Below, in pieces: positions 38,826-46,557 of a stretch of 64,000 nt of DNA (position 1 is the first letter of the stretch; each line of letters starts with the position of its first letter). The notes beneath the pieces were generated by a model that was not told the DNA's origin, ran no database searches, and was given only the letters and a program-made list of their open reading frames with translations. The position numbers and the translations under genes were made by a program. The stretch is from Variovorax paradoxus (GTDB taxonomy: Bacteria > Pseudomonadota > Gammaproteobacteria > Burkholderiales > Burkholderiaceae_C). Location of the stretch: assembly GCF_009498455.1 (NCBI RefSeq), contig NZ_CP045644.1, positions 4,839,001 to 4,903,000 of the forward strand, written 5' to 3'.

Positions 38826-39140
38826 ATGTCGACGAATACGTTTTTCTGCAATCTCAGCGTGCCCATCCTCGTCGGCGAGGACCGCTACAAGTACGTCCCG
38901 ATCGTGGGGGTGTTTCGCAGCATCCCCATCGAGCAGGTCGATGAGTGGGTGATGCACCCCGACGGCCGTCCGCGCAGCGATCGCGAACTCGCCGCCGAAG
39001 TGCTGATCGAAATCCGCAAGCCGCTCGGCACCAGCGGCCACACGGCGCCGAACGCCTTCGACGTGGCCGACATCCTGCAGCTCGATCGCGCAGCGGCCAT
39101 CGTGGTGTCGACCTTTCTCGCGGCGCTGCCGCGGGTCTGA
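38826..39140 (+). CDS. Hypothetical protein, orphan
   Basis: A 104-aa protein starting MSTNTFFCNLSVPILVGED. The body has FRSIPIEQVDEWVMHPDGR and acidic/basic alternation typical of a folded cytoplasmic protein, ending in a hydrophobic helix-like segment (AAIVVSTFLAAL). Codon use is normal for this genome, although the upstream DNA is A/T-rich. I do not recognise a family. The unusual repeats in front suggest specific regulation. No clear Shine-Dalgarno is visible. Confidence 0.6.
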   Translation: MSTNTFFCNLSVPILVGEDRYKYVPIVGVFRSIPIEQVDEWVMHPDGRPRSDRELAAEVLIEIRKPLGTSGHTAPNAFDVADILQLDRAAAIVVSTFLAALPRV

Positions 39141-39161
39141 ACACCTTCCTCGCCGCGCGTC

Positions 39162-40448
39162 TCAGCTCGCGATGGCTCCCACGGCCCAGTAGAAGGTTGG
39201 TCGCGCGCCATTGAGCAGGTGGTCGCCCACCACGCGCCCCTTGTAGATCGTCGGGTTGTGCGACGCCAGCGTGCGCGCATTGCGCCAGTGCCGGTCGAGC
39301 CGACGGTCTTCCTGCAGCGCCGAAGCGCTCCCGATGTCGAACAGCCGCGTGCCGGCCTGCAGCACCGCATCGACAATGCCCGCCTGCGCCTTGGCCGTGT
39401 TCAGCTCCACCTCGAACAGCAGCTGCTCGGGCACGGCCTCGCCGCGCTGCAGGTGGCGGTCGACTTCGCCCAGGCCGCGCGCCACCGCCTGCACGGTTGA
39501 CGCGGCCACGAAGGCCGTGCTCGCGAGCTGGCCGATCACCTGCTGCACCAATGGGTCTTCGCGCGGCGTGGCGCCGCTGCCGTGGCTGTAGACGCGCTTG
39601 CGCGGCTGCACGAAGGCCACCGCGTCGCGCACGATGGCGCGGGCGATGCCGGCCAGCGTGGCGAGGTGCGTGAGCTGGAAGTGCGCGGTGAGCGGTGTCG
39701 GCTGATCGCGCACGTACAGCAGCACATGCTCTGGCTTCACGCGCACCTGCCGGAAGCGCGTCGTGCCCGAGGCGCTCAGGCGCTGTCCGAAGCCGCGCCA
39801 GTCGTCGACACGCTCGACACCTGCTGCCTCCGCAGGCACGAGGGCGATCACGCGGTCGCTGCTGCCGTCGTCGTTCAGGCGTTGCGCCGCGACCGAGATC
39901 CAGTCGGCGTAGAGCGTGCCGGTGCTGTAGAACTTGTCGCCGTCGAGCCGCCATGCATCGGCGCTGTCCTGCTTGTCGCGCGTCAGCGTGGTCTGCAGGG
40001 CGCCGAGTGCGCCTTCGCCGAGTTCGGTGGTGGCGTTGCCGAAGATCACGCCGTCGGCCGCGAGACGCATCCAGGGGCCGTGCAAGGCCGGATCGATCTC
40101 GGCGAACAGGCGCTCGATGAAGCCGAAGTGGGCGCGAAGAATCTGCGGCAGGTTGGAGTCGGCCTCGCCGAGTTCGATGAGCAGGTCGTACAGCTGCTCG
40201 ACCGATGCACCGAGGCCACCGTGTGAGAGCGGCACGCGCAGCGCACCGAAGCGGGCGGCCTTGAGCCAGGCCACCGGCGCGTAGGCCAGCTCGCGGTCGT
40301 GCTCGCGCTGCGCCGCGTGCTCGGCGATGCGGTCGAAGACGGGGCGAAAGCGCTCGGCCAGTTGCTGCGAAGAGGGCGCGAGCGGGGAAGGGCGGGCGGA
40401 AGCCGTGGGCGCGACAGGGCGCGTCGGCGTGTCGTGGATGGATGACAT
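39162..40448 (-). CDS. Acyl-CoA dehydrogenase-fold flavin monooxygenase, DszC/SfnB-like
   Basis: A 428-aa protein of the acyl-CoA dehydrogenase superfamily, subgroup DszC/SfnB: FMN-dependent monooxygenases that attack sulfur or nitrogen compounds. The N-terminal helical domain has GALRVPLSHGGLGASVEQL, the beta domain has GDKFYSTGTLYADWISV, and the C-terminal domain has ASHNPTIYKGRVVGDHLL. It lacks the Glu base expected of true acyl-CoA dehydrogenases at a recognisable site. The ATG at 40448 is preferred over 40526. No flavin reductase or sulfur transporter lies nearby. Confidence 0.82.
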   Translation of the reverse strand: MSSIHDTPTRPVAPTASARPSPLAPSSQQLAERFRPVFDRIAEHAAQREHDRELAYAPVAWLKAARFGALRVPLSHGGLGASVEQLYDLLIELGEADSNLPQILRAHFGFIERLFAEIDPALHGPWMRLAADGVIFGNATTELGEGALGALQTTLTRDKQDSADAWRLDGDKFYSTGTLYADWISVAAQRLNDDGSSDRVIALVPAEAAGVERVDDWRGFGQRLSASGTTRFRQVRVKPEHVLLYVRDQPTPLTAHFQLTHLATLAGIARAIVRDAVAFVQPRKRVYSHGSGATPREDPLVQQVIGQLASTAFVAASTVQAVARGLGEVDRHLQRGEAVPEQLLFEVELNTAKAQAGIVDAVLQAGTRLFDIGSASALQEDRRLDRHWRNARTLASHNPTIYKGRVVGDHLLNGARPTFYWAVGAIAS

Positions 40449-40587
40449 GGCGAGCCAGGCGGCCCCGAGGGCGCGCCGGGAAAAGAGCGATACAGGCGTG
40501 GGACTGTGCCCGCGCCATGCCTTCACTGGGAAATACGCTTTTCGTGTTTTCTTATGCGCTGCGAATGAACGCGCACGGTGCCGCAGC

Positions 40588-40989
40588 TCAGATCGCCTTG
40601 ACCTCGAAGTACGCCTCGTCCGTATCGCCCAGGTCGCGAAAGCCCGCCTTGCGCGCGGCGTCGTAGGCCTTGATCCAGCGCGCGGCCAGGGCGATCTCGG
40701 TCTTGGTGAGGTCGGTGTCGCTCGATTCGCTGGCGTTCTGGAAGGCGCGCATCACCGGCAGCACGTCGGCGCCCAGTTGCTTCTCGAGTTCGCGCCGGAA
40801 GCGTTGTTCTGCGATCCTGACCGCGTCGGCCGACGAATGGGGGTAGTCGATCAGCTTGGCGGAGAAGGCTTCGCGCAGCTCGTCTTTTTCGGATGCCTCA
40901 GGCAGGACCATGGGGGCGGGCTCGTGAAAGTGGAAGACGGTCGAGGGCGGCGGTGCCGGCCGGGGGAAGAAGAGTTCAGCTTGGGTCAT
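40588..40989 (-). CDS. Unknown protein behind a LexA box (candidate SOS gene)
   Basis: A 133-aa protein I do not recognise. It opens MTQAELFFPRPAPPPSTVFHF, a Pro-rich segment, followed by predicted helices rich in charged residues (AEQRFRRELEKQLGADVL, AARWIKAYDAARKAGF). No membrane segment, Cys motif or nuclease motif is visible, and it does not resemble SulA, ImuA or RecX. A perfect LexA-type box lies 54-78 bp upstream, and a 17-codon ORF with a strong ribosome site overlaps its start by 14 nt. It is therefore a likely DNA-damage-induced gene. Confidence 0.72.
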   Translation of the reverse strand: MTQAELFFPRPAPPPSTVFHFHEPAPMVLPEASEKDELREAFSAKLIDYPHSSADAVRIAEQRFRRELEKQLGADVLPVMRAFQNASESSDTDLTKTEIALAARWIKAYDAARKAGFRDLGDTDEAYFEVKAI

Positions 40990-41029
40990 GGCTCACCCAC
41001 GCGTTGGACTGGGATGCGTTCTTCTGCAT
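40976..41029 (-). CDS. Possible 17-residue leader ORF
   Basis: ATG at 41029 with AAGGA six nt upstream, reading MQKNASQSNAWVSHDPS and stopping at a TGA that lies inside the next gene (40976-40978). It is the first ORF after the LexA box and has a much better ribosome site than the 133-aa gene, whose ATG it overlaps by 14 nt. It probably serves translational coupling; a functional peptide is possible but unproven. Confidence 0.5.
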   Translation of the reverse strand: MQKNASQSNAWVSHDPS

Positions 41030-41043
41030 GTGGATTCCTTGAG

Positions 41044-41067
41044 AATACTGTTTAAATGTACAGTATT
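41044..41067. promoter_or_regulatory. LexA (SOS) box
   Basis: AATACTGT-N8-ACAGTATT is a perfect 8-bp inverted repeat containing the beta/gammaproteobacterial LexA core CTGT-N8-ACAG. On the minus strand it overlaps a plausible promoter (TTGATT, 18-nt spacer, CAGTAT) and sits just before a Shine-Dalgarno. The minus-strand unknown gene is thus the likely target; the plus-strand gene at 41174 is a second candidate. Confidence 0.85.
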
Positions 41068-41173
41068 GAATCAACAATTCAAATGGCAAACAGCAGGCAT
41101 GTGTGCTGCAAGCCCTCTGCTCTAATGGCGCCTCGCCGGGGAGGCCCAGGCTTGTTTCGCAGAGGAAGGCGAC

Positions 41174-41671
41174 GTGCAGATGGATTGGATAACCGTCCTT
41201 GGGACCGTCGGAGTGATCGTCTTTCAGGGGCTGTCGTTCTGGTTCCTCTACTGGCTCTGGAAGAAGCTTCGCACGCCCAAGGCGCCGCGGGCGGGTGCTG
41301 CGCCCGTCGTTATCAAGGGCGGGGCGGTGCCCGTCGTGGCCACGTTCACTGGCCTGCGCGGACTGCCGTGGGTGGCGCTGGCGACCAACAGCCTGAACCC
41401 TGTCTTGCGCATCGAAAGCGGGCAGCTCGTGTACCGCGTCCTGCGCCAGCGCCAGCGTCCGTTCGCGGACATCCGCGAGGTCGATGTGCGCGAGGCCTAC
41501 GGCACCTTCAACCTGATCTTCGAGTTCCACGACGCGCGGCGGACCTTCGTGGCCAATGTGGGCTCCGCGGCGCGTGGCGCACAGGCGTTGTCGTTGTTGC
41601 CCGAGAGCGTGCCGCTCTCCGGTCGTGTGCGGGAGGCGTTGCTGCCGGCGGGTGCCAAGTCCGGGGCGTGA
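41174..41671 (+). CDS. Hypothetical protein with N-terminal membrane anchor
   Basis: A 165-aa protein. A single membrane helix at about residues 6-29 (VGVIVFQGLSFWFLYWLW) is followed by a basic stop-transfer stretch and a ~110-residue soluble domain with LRIESGQLVYRVLRQRQRPFADI. The GTG at 41174 or the ATG at 41180 could be the start; AGGAAGG lies just upstream. No family is recognised. It is transcribed away from the LexA box, 107 bp from it. Confidence 0.72.
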   Translation: MQMDWITVLGTVGVIVFQGLSFWFLYWLWKKLRTPKAPRAGAAPVVIKGGAVPVVATFTGLRGLPWVALATNSLNPVLRIESGQLVYRVLRQRQRPFADIREVDVREAYGTFNLIFEFHDARRTFVANVGSAARGAQALSLLPESVPLSGRVREALLPAGAKSGA

Positions 41672-41743
41672 CTCTGAGGGCATCGGCAGCCGGTGTCGAT
41701 GATCTGTGAGCTGCGATGCATGCATCGCTACTACCATCGCGCC

Positions 41744-42283
41744 ATGCGCCTCACCTTCCTCGCCAGCCTTCTTCTGATCGCCAGCGGCATGGCCCATGCC
41801 CAGCAGGTCTACCGATGCGGCAACCAGTACAGCGGCGAGCCGTGTGGCGGTGGTGGAGGCCGCGTGGTCGATGTGTCGCCGCCGGTGCGCAACCTCGAGG
41901 CGGCAGGCGCGTCCCAGGTGTTTCTCTGCGTGAGCAACAGCGGCGGGCGGTTCTGGTCGGCGAACCACTGCCGCGAGCGGGGTGCGCTGGTCGAGCGCAT
42001 CGAGCCCGTTCCGGGCGGGCTGCCGTGGGAGCAGCAGGTGGAGATTGCCGACCAGCAGACCCGGCGCGGCCATGCGGTCCAGCAGCAGGCCGCGCAGCAA
42101 CGCGGTGCGATGTCGCCGGGCGTGACGGGGAGCAATGGCGGCACCTCGCGTTGCGCACACTTCAATGAGCGGGTGGCGTACTACGACCGCTTGGCGCGAC
42201 AGCCGCAGAGCGGCGCGACCCAATCGTGGATCGCCGAGCAGCGCAAGGAGGCGCGCGATCAGCAGTTCAGGGCGCGGTGCTGA
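41744..42283 (+). CDS. Secreted DUF4124-like protein
   Basis: A 179-aa exported protein. The signal peptide ends MAHAQ, followed by QVYRCGNQYSGEPC, which resembles the DUF4124 opening (V-Y-R/K-C-G-x-x-Y). The remainder is Gln/Arg-rich with paired Cys (FLCVSNSGG, ANHCRERG, RCAHF), suggesting periplasmic disulfides. The ATG at 41744 matches the signal-peptide start; a GTG at 41693 is less likely. The function is unknown. Confidence 0.75.
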   Translation: MRLTFLASLLLIASGMAHAQQVYRCGNQYSGEPCGGGGGRVVDVSPPVRNLEAAGASQVFLCVSNSGGRFWSANHCRERGALVERIEPVPGGLPWEQQVEIADQQTRRGHAVQQQAAQQRGAMSPGVTGSNGGTSRCAHFNERVAYYDRLARQPQSGATQSWIAEQRKEARDQQFRARC

Positions 42284-42430
42284 GCGTCAGGCACTGCATT
42301 CGCGCGACACCGAGGCTGTGCATTCCGTTCGCGTCGTTGGCAGTGATGCAAGAGGCGCTTGGGGTCCCGCAGATGGGGAAGCGGCATCGCAAGTTAGAGA
42401 AACCTGCTGCGGCCAGGGGAGGGGCGCAAT

Positions 42431-42507
42431 TGGCCTGCCCGGAGGGGATCGAACCCCCGACAACCTGCTTAGAAGGCAGGTGCTCTATCCAACTGAGCTA
42501 CGGGCAG
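42431..42507 (-). tRNA. tRNA-Arg (anticodon UCU)
   Basis: On the minus strand the 77 nt fold as a cloverleaf: acceptor CTGCCCG with CGGGCAG, discriminator G, and an encoded CCA (42431-42433). The anticodon loop CTTCTAA carries TCT, and the T loop GGTTCGATCC is standard. It reads AGA/AGG arginine codons, rare in this GC-rich genome. Confidence 0.95.
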
Positions 42508-42624
42508 ATTCCGGTTGAGATGCGAGGGCCGGAGCCTTCAATTCTCGGGCCGCAAGAAATGCGGGAACAGACCGAAAAATCAACGGCCTGAACGCTTCTG
42601 CCTCTGACCGGGGAAGCGCGGATT

Positions 42625-42870
42625 CTACCTACATCCCTCCATGCACGACGCCTCCGCCGAGGGGCGCTGCTGGAGGAGGGAATGCGCCTGGATGGCTCGG
42701 GAGGAGACCCTGGCCGTCTCGACTGCCTGCTTCGACACGAGCTGCTTCTTGCAGCAGGCACGGCACCGATACAACCTGAGGGTCGGCAGCACCCTCATCC
42801 ATGCTCGCCGCTCAATGCGACGAAGGCCTGCCAAGCCGCAGGAACATCGGAGAAACAGATTCAGCAGCAT
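42625..42870 (-). CDS. Zinc-ribbon-like microprotein, copy A
   Basis: An 81-aa ORF starting MLLNLFLRCSCGLAGL, closely similar to the ORF at 43069-43254. Shared features are RCSCG, RIERR.WMR and Y.C.AC.KKQL.S..AV, so two Cys pairs could bind zinc. Copy A has Cys where copy B has Gly (CRACCKKQ), and it has a longer, unrelated C-terminal tail that may be readthrough into non-conserved sequence. No good ribosome site is visible. It could be a decaying duplicate. Confidence 0.5.
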   Translation of the reverse strand: MLLNLFLRCSCGLAGLRRIERRAWMRVLPTLRLYRCRACCKKQLVSKQAVETARVSSRAIQAHSLLQQRPSAEASCMEGCR

Positions 42871-43068
42871 CACAGAAGAGTTCAAACCGGGAAGGTGTCG
42901 ACACTCTTTCCCCGACGCTGCTTCGCGGTTTGCGCAACCGTGAAGCACCCGCGTTCGATTCTGTGGGTGCGAAGGGCCTGCAGCGAAAGGGCTGCACGCG
43001 CAACAGATTGCTAAGGACGGCCGTTTGGGCCGTCAGATGTCCTGCCGGGTCGCTGCGGTGGAGGGCTG

Positions 43069-43254
43069 TCAGGGGTTTTGCGAACGGTATTTCCACACGG
43101 CGTCGTTCACCGCGCGTTCGGATGCCAGTTGCTTTTTTCCGCAGGCGCCGCATTGGTAGAAGCGCTGGCTCGAGAAGAGACGCATCCATGGCCGGCGCTC
43201 GATGCGAACGAGATGCCTGAGGCCGCAAGAACAGCGGGAAAAGTAATTCAGCAT
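43069..43254 (-). CDS. Zinc-ribbon-like microprotein, copy B
   Basis: A 61-aa ORF with CSCG near the N-terminus and YQCGACGKKQL about 25 residues later, forming a four-Cys zinc ribbon separated by a basic RIERRPWMRLF helix. The protein-level similarity to copy A, 200 bp away, supports real coding. The function is unknown; small ribbons of this kind often bind nucleic acid or ribosomes. The Shine-Dalgarno is weak. Confidence 0.58.
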   Translation of the reverse strand: MLNYFSRCSCGLRHLVRIERRPWMRLFSSQRFYQCGACGKKQLASERAVNDAVWKYRSQNP

Positions 43255-43303
43255 CGGAAAGGGGTCCAGGGGTGATGAGGGTTTGCTGCGACGTCCATCC
43301 CTG

Positions 43304-43350
43304 ACTCAGCTCTTCGGCTTTGTAAACGCAACTCAGCTTACTTTGTAAAC
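43304..43350 (+). repeat. Short direct repeats
   Basis: ACTCAGC followed by CTTTGTAAAC occurs twice: 43304-43310 with 43318-43327, and 43331-43337 with 43341-43350. The spacing of the two parts differs (7 versus 3 nt), so it is a diverged tandem duplication or a pair of binding sites. It lies in the gap between copy B and tRNA-Pro. Confidence 0.5.
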
Positions 43351-43373
43351 AAGATCACGATTGGGTCGATTCT

Positions 43374-43395
43374 GCGTGACCGCCGAGTGTCACGC
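43374..43395. promoter_or_regulatory. Perfect 22-bp palindrome
   Basis: GCGTGAC-N8-GTCACGC is a perfect 7-bp inverted repeat in the gene-free stretch 43255-43531. It has the size of a dimeric regulator site, but no adjacent gene start points to a target; the nearest minus-strand gene is microprotein copy B, 120 bp away. Confidence 0.4.
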
Positions 43396-43531
43396 GGGTA
43401 GTCCCGTAAGAAAAAAGTTGCAGTCACCGTGTAACAGCAAGGCAGTGGCGTTGCCTGATGTACGGAAACCAGTGGTTCGTGCTACGAAACGTCTAAAGGG
43501 CGCTTGAAACTCGCTGTGATGGCGACCGGCC

Positions 43532-43576
43532 CGGAAAAGAAAAAAGCCTGCAACGACTTTCATCGTTGCAGGCTTT
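43532..43576 (-). terminator. Rho-independent terminator of tRNA-Pro
   Basis: A perfect 14-bp stem (43543-43556 with 43563-43576) with a 6-nt loop is followed on the minus strand by TTTTTTCTTTT. It lies 11 bp past the CCA end of tRNA-Pro, as expected for its terminator. Confidence 0.92.
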
Positions 43577-43587
43577 CACTTTTCTTT

Positions 43588-43664
<77 letters not shown>

Positions 43665-43699
43665 CCAAGCCTTCGATTCTAGCCCGAATAAAGGCCCGC

Positions 43700-44404
43700 T
43701 CAGCGCTTCTCGTACTGGGTCTTGCCAAAAAGGATCTCGCGCGCCTTGTCGTCGGTGATGGGACGACGCAGATCGGCCAGCACTTTCACGCCGCGTTGCA
43801 CGGCCGGGCGCGCGGCGATGCCGTCGAACCAAGCCTTCAGGTGCGGGTAGTCGGTGAGGGTGATGCCCTGGTTTTCCCAGCTGCGCAGCCACGGGAAGAT
43901 GGCGATGTCGGCAATCGAATAGCTTTGGCCGGCGATGAACTTGTGCTTGGCCAACTGCCGGTCGATCACGCCGTACAGGCGCTTGGCCTCGTTGGTGTAG
44001 CGGTCGACGGCATAAGCGATCTTCTCGGGGGCGTAGATGCGGAAGTGATGCGCCTGGCCGAGCATCGGGCCGACGCCGCCCATCTGGAACATGAGCCACT
44101 GCAGCACGTCGTAGCGCTCGCGGTCGCCCGTGGGCAGGAACTTGCCGGTCTTGCCCGCGAGGTACACCAGGATGGCGCCCGATTCGAACAGCGAGATCGG
44201 CTGGCGGTCCGGTCCGTCGGGGTCGGTGATGGCGGGGATCTTGTTGTTCGGGCTGATCTTCAGGAACTCGGGTGCGAACTGGTCGCCGGTGCCGATGTTC
44301 ACCGGGTGCGCGTGGTACGGCAGGCCGCACTCCTCGAGCATGATGTGAATCTTGTGGCCGTTCGGCGTGGGCCAGGAATAGACCTCGATGGGCGATGCGG
44401 GCAT
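43700..44404 (-). CDS. Glutathione S-transferase, YfcG/YghU (nu-class) type
   Basis: A 234-aa GST-fold protein. It opens [21 protein letters not shown], the signature of the YfcG/YghU disulfide-bond oxidoreductases, where a Thr/Asn pair replaces the usual catalytic Cys/Ser/Tyr. [15 protein letters not shown] and [13 protein letters not shown] build the glutathione site. It probably works as a glutathione-dependent disulfide reductase or peroxidase. The ATG at 44404 has GGAG upstream; the longer frame is not needed. Confidence 0.9.
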   Translation of the reverse strand: MPASPIEVYSWPTPNGHKIHIMLEECGLPYHAHPVNIGTGDQFAPEFLKISPNNKIPAITDPDGPDRQPISLFESGAILVYLAGKTGKFLPTGDRERYDVLQWLMFQMGGVGPMLGQAHHFRIYAPEKIAYAVDRYTNEAKRLYGVIDRQLAKHKFIAGQSYSIADIAIFPWLRSWENQGITLTDYPHLKAWFDGIAARPAVQRGVKVLADLRRPITDDKAREILFGKTQYEKR

Positions 44405-44517
44405 GTCGCGGAGCTCCAGATTGAGAGGGTTGTGACGGGAGAACGGCAGCATATACACGCGCATCCGGACGCGTGCGGGTGCGGGCATTGGCCGTTTGCC
44501 AGCTCGCCCTGGCTTGG

Positions 44518-44781
44518 TCACCCCACCTGTCGTTCGTGCGCGTTGCACCACATCCAGTGTTCGCCGGGCTCGATCGACTGGATCACGGGATGTTCTTCGG
44601 CACGCGCGTGCTTCGTGGCGTGGCGGTTCTTCGACGAATCGCAGCAGCCCACATGGCCGCAGTGCACGCACAGGCGCAGATGGACCCAGGTGTCGCCGGT
44701 CTTCAGGCAGTCTTCGCAGCCGCGGGGCGTGTGCGGCTTCGCGAGGTCGGCGGGAACGTGTTCGCAGGCTTGGATGGGCAT
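44518..44781 (-). CDS. UBP-type zinc-finger protein
   Basis: An 87-aa protein consisting of a single UBP-type zinc finger: Cys pairs in CEDCLKTG and CVHCGHVGC, then HATKHARAEEHPV with the His ligands, and EHWMWC. In eukaryotes this fold binds the ubiquitin C-terminus; in bacteria its ligand is unknown. It lies 20 bp downstream of, and on the same strand as, the cNMP/TrxR-like gene, a recurrent pairing that suggests the two act together. Confidence 0.87.
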   Translation of the reverse strand: MPIQACEHVPADLAKPHTPRGCEDCLKTGDTWVHLRLCVHCGHVGCCDSSKNRHATKHARAEEHPVIQSIEPGEHWMWCNAHERQVG

Positions 44782-44801
44782 AAGGTATTTCTGGAAAAAG
44801 T

Positions 44802-46478
44802 TCAGGCCACGGCCGAGCTCGACGACAGGTGCTGGTGAATCAGCGCCACCACCGCGGCGCCTTCGCCGATCGCACCGCCCACGCGCTTGACCGAGCCCGA
44901 GCGCACATCGCCCACCGCGAACACGCCGGACACGCTCGATTCGAGCGCCGAAGCGGGGCGCGCCGGAAAGCCGCTGCTCGCGGCCGGGCCCGTCAGCACG
45001 AAACCGTGGCGGTCGACCGACACGCCGCAGCCGTCGAGCCATGACGTTTCGGGCTCCGCGCCGACGAACAGGAAGATGTTGCGCGCCGGGCAGTCGTGCT
45101 CCTGGCCCGAGGTGTGGCAGCGCCACGTGGCGCCGGTCAGGCCTTCTTCGGGCGCGCCATGCAGCCGCACGAGTTCGGTGTGCGGTTGCAGCGAGATGTT
45201 GGGCGTAGCCTCGATGCGGTCGATGAGGTAGCGCGACATGCTGGCCGCCAGCGACGGCCCGCGCACCAGCACGTTGACCTTGGCCGCATGGCGCGACAGG
45301 AACACCGCCGCCTGGCCGGCCGAGTTGCCGCCGCCCACCAGCGCGACCTCTTGCTGCGCGCAGATCTTGGCTTCGATGGCCGAGGCCCAGTACCAGATGC
45401 CGCGGCCTTCGAATTCGGCCAGACGCGGCACGCCGGGGCGACGGTAGCGCGCGCCGCTCGCAATGACCACCGTGCGCGCGCTGATCGTGCGGCCGTCGGT
45501 GAGCTTCAGTGCGAGGCTGCCCAGCGCGTTCTCGCGCGAGCAGTCGAGCGCTTCCACCTGCGCCGGGATCAGCATCTCGACGCCGAACTTCTGCGCCTGC
45601 ACGAACGCGCGGCCCGCCAGCGCTTGGCCCGAGATGCCGGTTGGAAAGCCCAGGTAGTTCTCGATGCGTGCGCTGGCGCCGGCCTGTCCGCCGAAGGCGC
45701 GGCAGTCGAGCACGATCACGCGCAGCCCTTCGGAGGCCGCGTACACCGCGGTCGCAAGGCCGGCGGGCCCGGCGCCGACCACGGCCACGTCGTACAGCGC
45801 GTCGCGTGCTGCGGTGTCGACCATGCCGAGGCAGCGCGCCAGGCCGTCGTCGCTCGGGTTGACCAGCACGGAACCATCGGGACACACGGCCAGCAGCTTG
45901 TCGGGGCCGTACTGGGCGAGCAGTGCGGCGGCATCGGCGTCTGCCGCCGCATCGACCAGGTGATAAGGATGGCCGTTGCGGCGCAGAAAGTTTTCCAGCC
46001 GCGCCATCTCGGGCGAGTCGGGCCGTCCGATCAGCACCGGCCCGGCCGCACCCGATTCGATGAGCGCCACGCGCCGCAGGATCAGCGCGCGCGTGATGCG
46101 CTCGCCCAGGTCGGCTTCGGCCACCAGCAGCGCGCGCAGGCGGTCGGGCGGCACGACCAGCGCCTCGACCTCTTCGTCGGCATGCCCGTCGACCAGGGCA
46201 GGGCGCCCGCTGAGCTGGCCGACCTCGGCGAGGAATTCGCCCGGCCCCTGGCGTGCGATCGGCACCACATGGCCCAGGCCGTCGCGCTGCGTGACGGCGA
46301 CCACGCCCTTGAGCAGCACGAACATGCCGGCGCCGGTCTCGCCGGCGGTGAACAGGCGCTCGCCGCGCGCAAAGCGCTGCACGCTGCCGAAGCTGGCGAT
46401 GCGTGCCATCTCGGCGTCACTGAGGACGGGGAAAGTCTGGTGCAGGCGGCTGTTGGCGCCTGCTGCATCGGTGGCCAT
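44802..46478 (-). CDS. Cyclic-nucleotide-binding, thioredoxin-reductase-like flavoprotein
   Basis: A 558-aa multidomain protein. Residues ~20-140 are a cNMP-binding domain (FTAGETGAGMFVLLKGVVAV, GEFLAEVGQLSGRPALVDG). About 150-225 is a thioredoxin-like module (PVLIGRPDSPEMARLENFL). From about 240 comes a thioredoxin reductase-type FAD/NAD(P) domain (VVGAGPAGLATAVYAA, LVGGGNSAGQAAVFLS, GVFAVGDVRSGSVKRV). The redox-active CxxC of true TrxR is missing in the NAD domain, so electrons must go elsewhere. The ATG at 46478 is preferred over 46586. It is paired with the UBP zinc-finger gene. Confidence 0.88.
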   Translation of the reverse strand: MATDAAGANSRLHQTFPVLSDAEMARIASFGSVQRFARGERLFTAGETGAGMFVLLKGVVAVTQRDGLGHVVPIARQGPGEFLAEVGQLSGRPALVDGHADEEVEALVVPPDRLRALLVAEADLGERITRALILRRVALIESGAAGPVLIGRPDSPEMARLENFLRRNGHPYHLVDAAADADAAALLAQYGPDKLLAVCPDGSVLVNPSDDGLARCLGMVDTAARDALYDVAVVGAGPAGLATAVYAASEGLRVIVLDCRAFGGQAGASARIENYLGFPTGISGQALAGRAFVQAQKFGVEMLIPAQVEALDCSRENALGSLALKLTDGRTISARTVVIASGARYRRPGVPRLAEFEGRGIWYWASAIEAKICAQQEVALVGGGNSAGQAAVFLSRHAAKVNVLVRGPSLAASMSRYLIDRIEATPNISLQPHTELVRLHGAPEEGLTGATWRCHTSGQEHDCPARNIFLFVGAEPETSWLDGCGVSVDRHGFVLTGPAASSGFPARPASALESSVSGVFAVGDVRSGSVKRVGGAIGEGAAVVALIHQHLSSSSAVA

Positions 46479-46557
46479 GGGATCGAACTCCGTGTCGCGA
46501 ATGCCCCGCATTAGACGCCGAAGCGGCGCCAAAGCGACGCTGACGCGCGCTGTAACA

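Noticed and set aside
42508..43587. Integrated element between tRNA-Arg and tRNA-Pro
   Set aside because: No integrase, no duplicated tRNA end and no insertion-sequence ends were found; the region contains only the two microprotein frames and short repeats.
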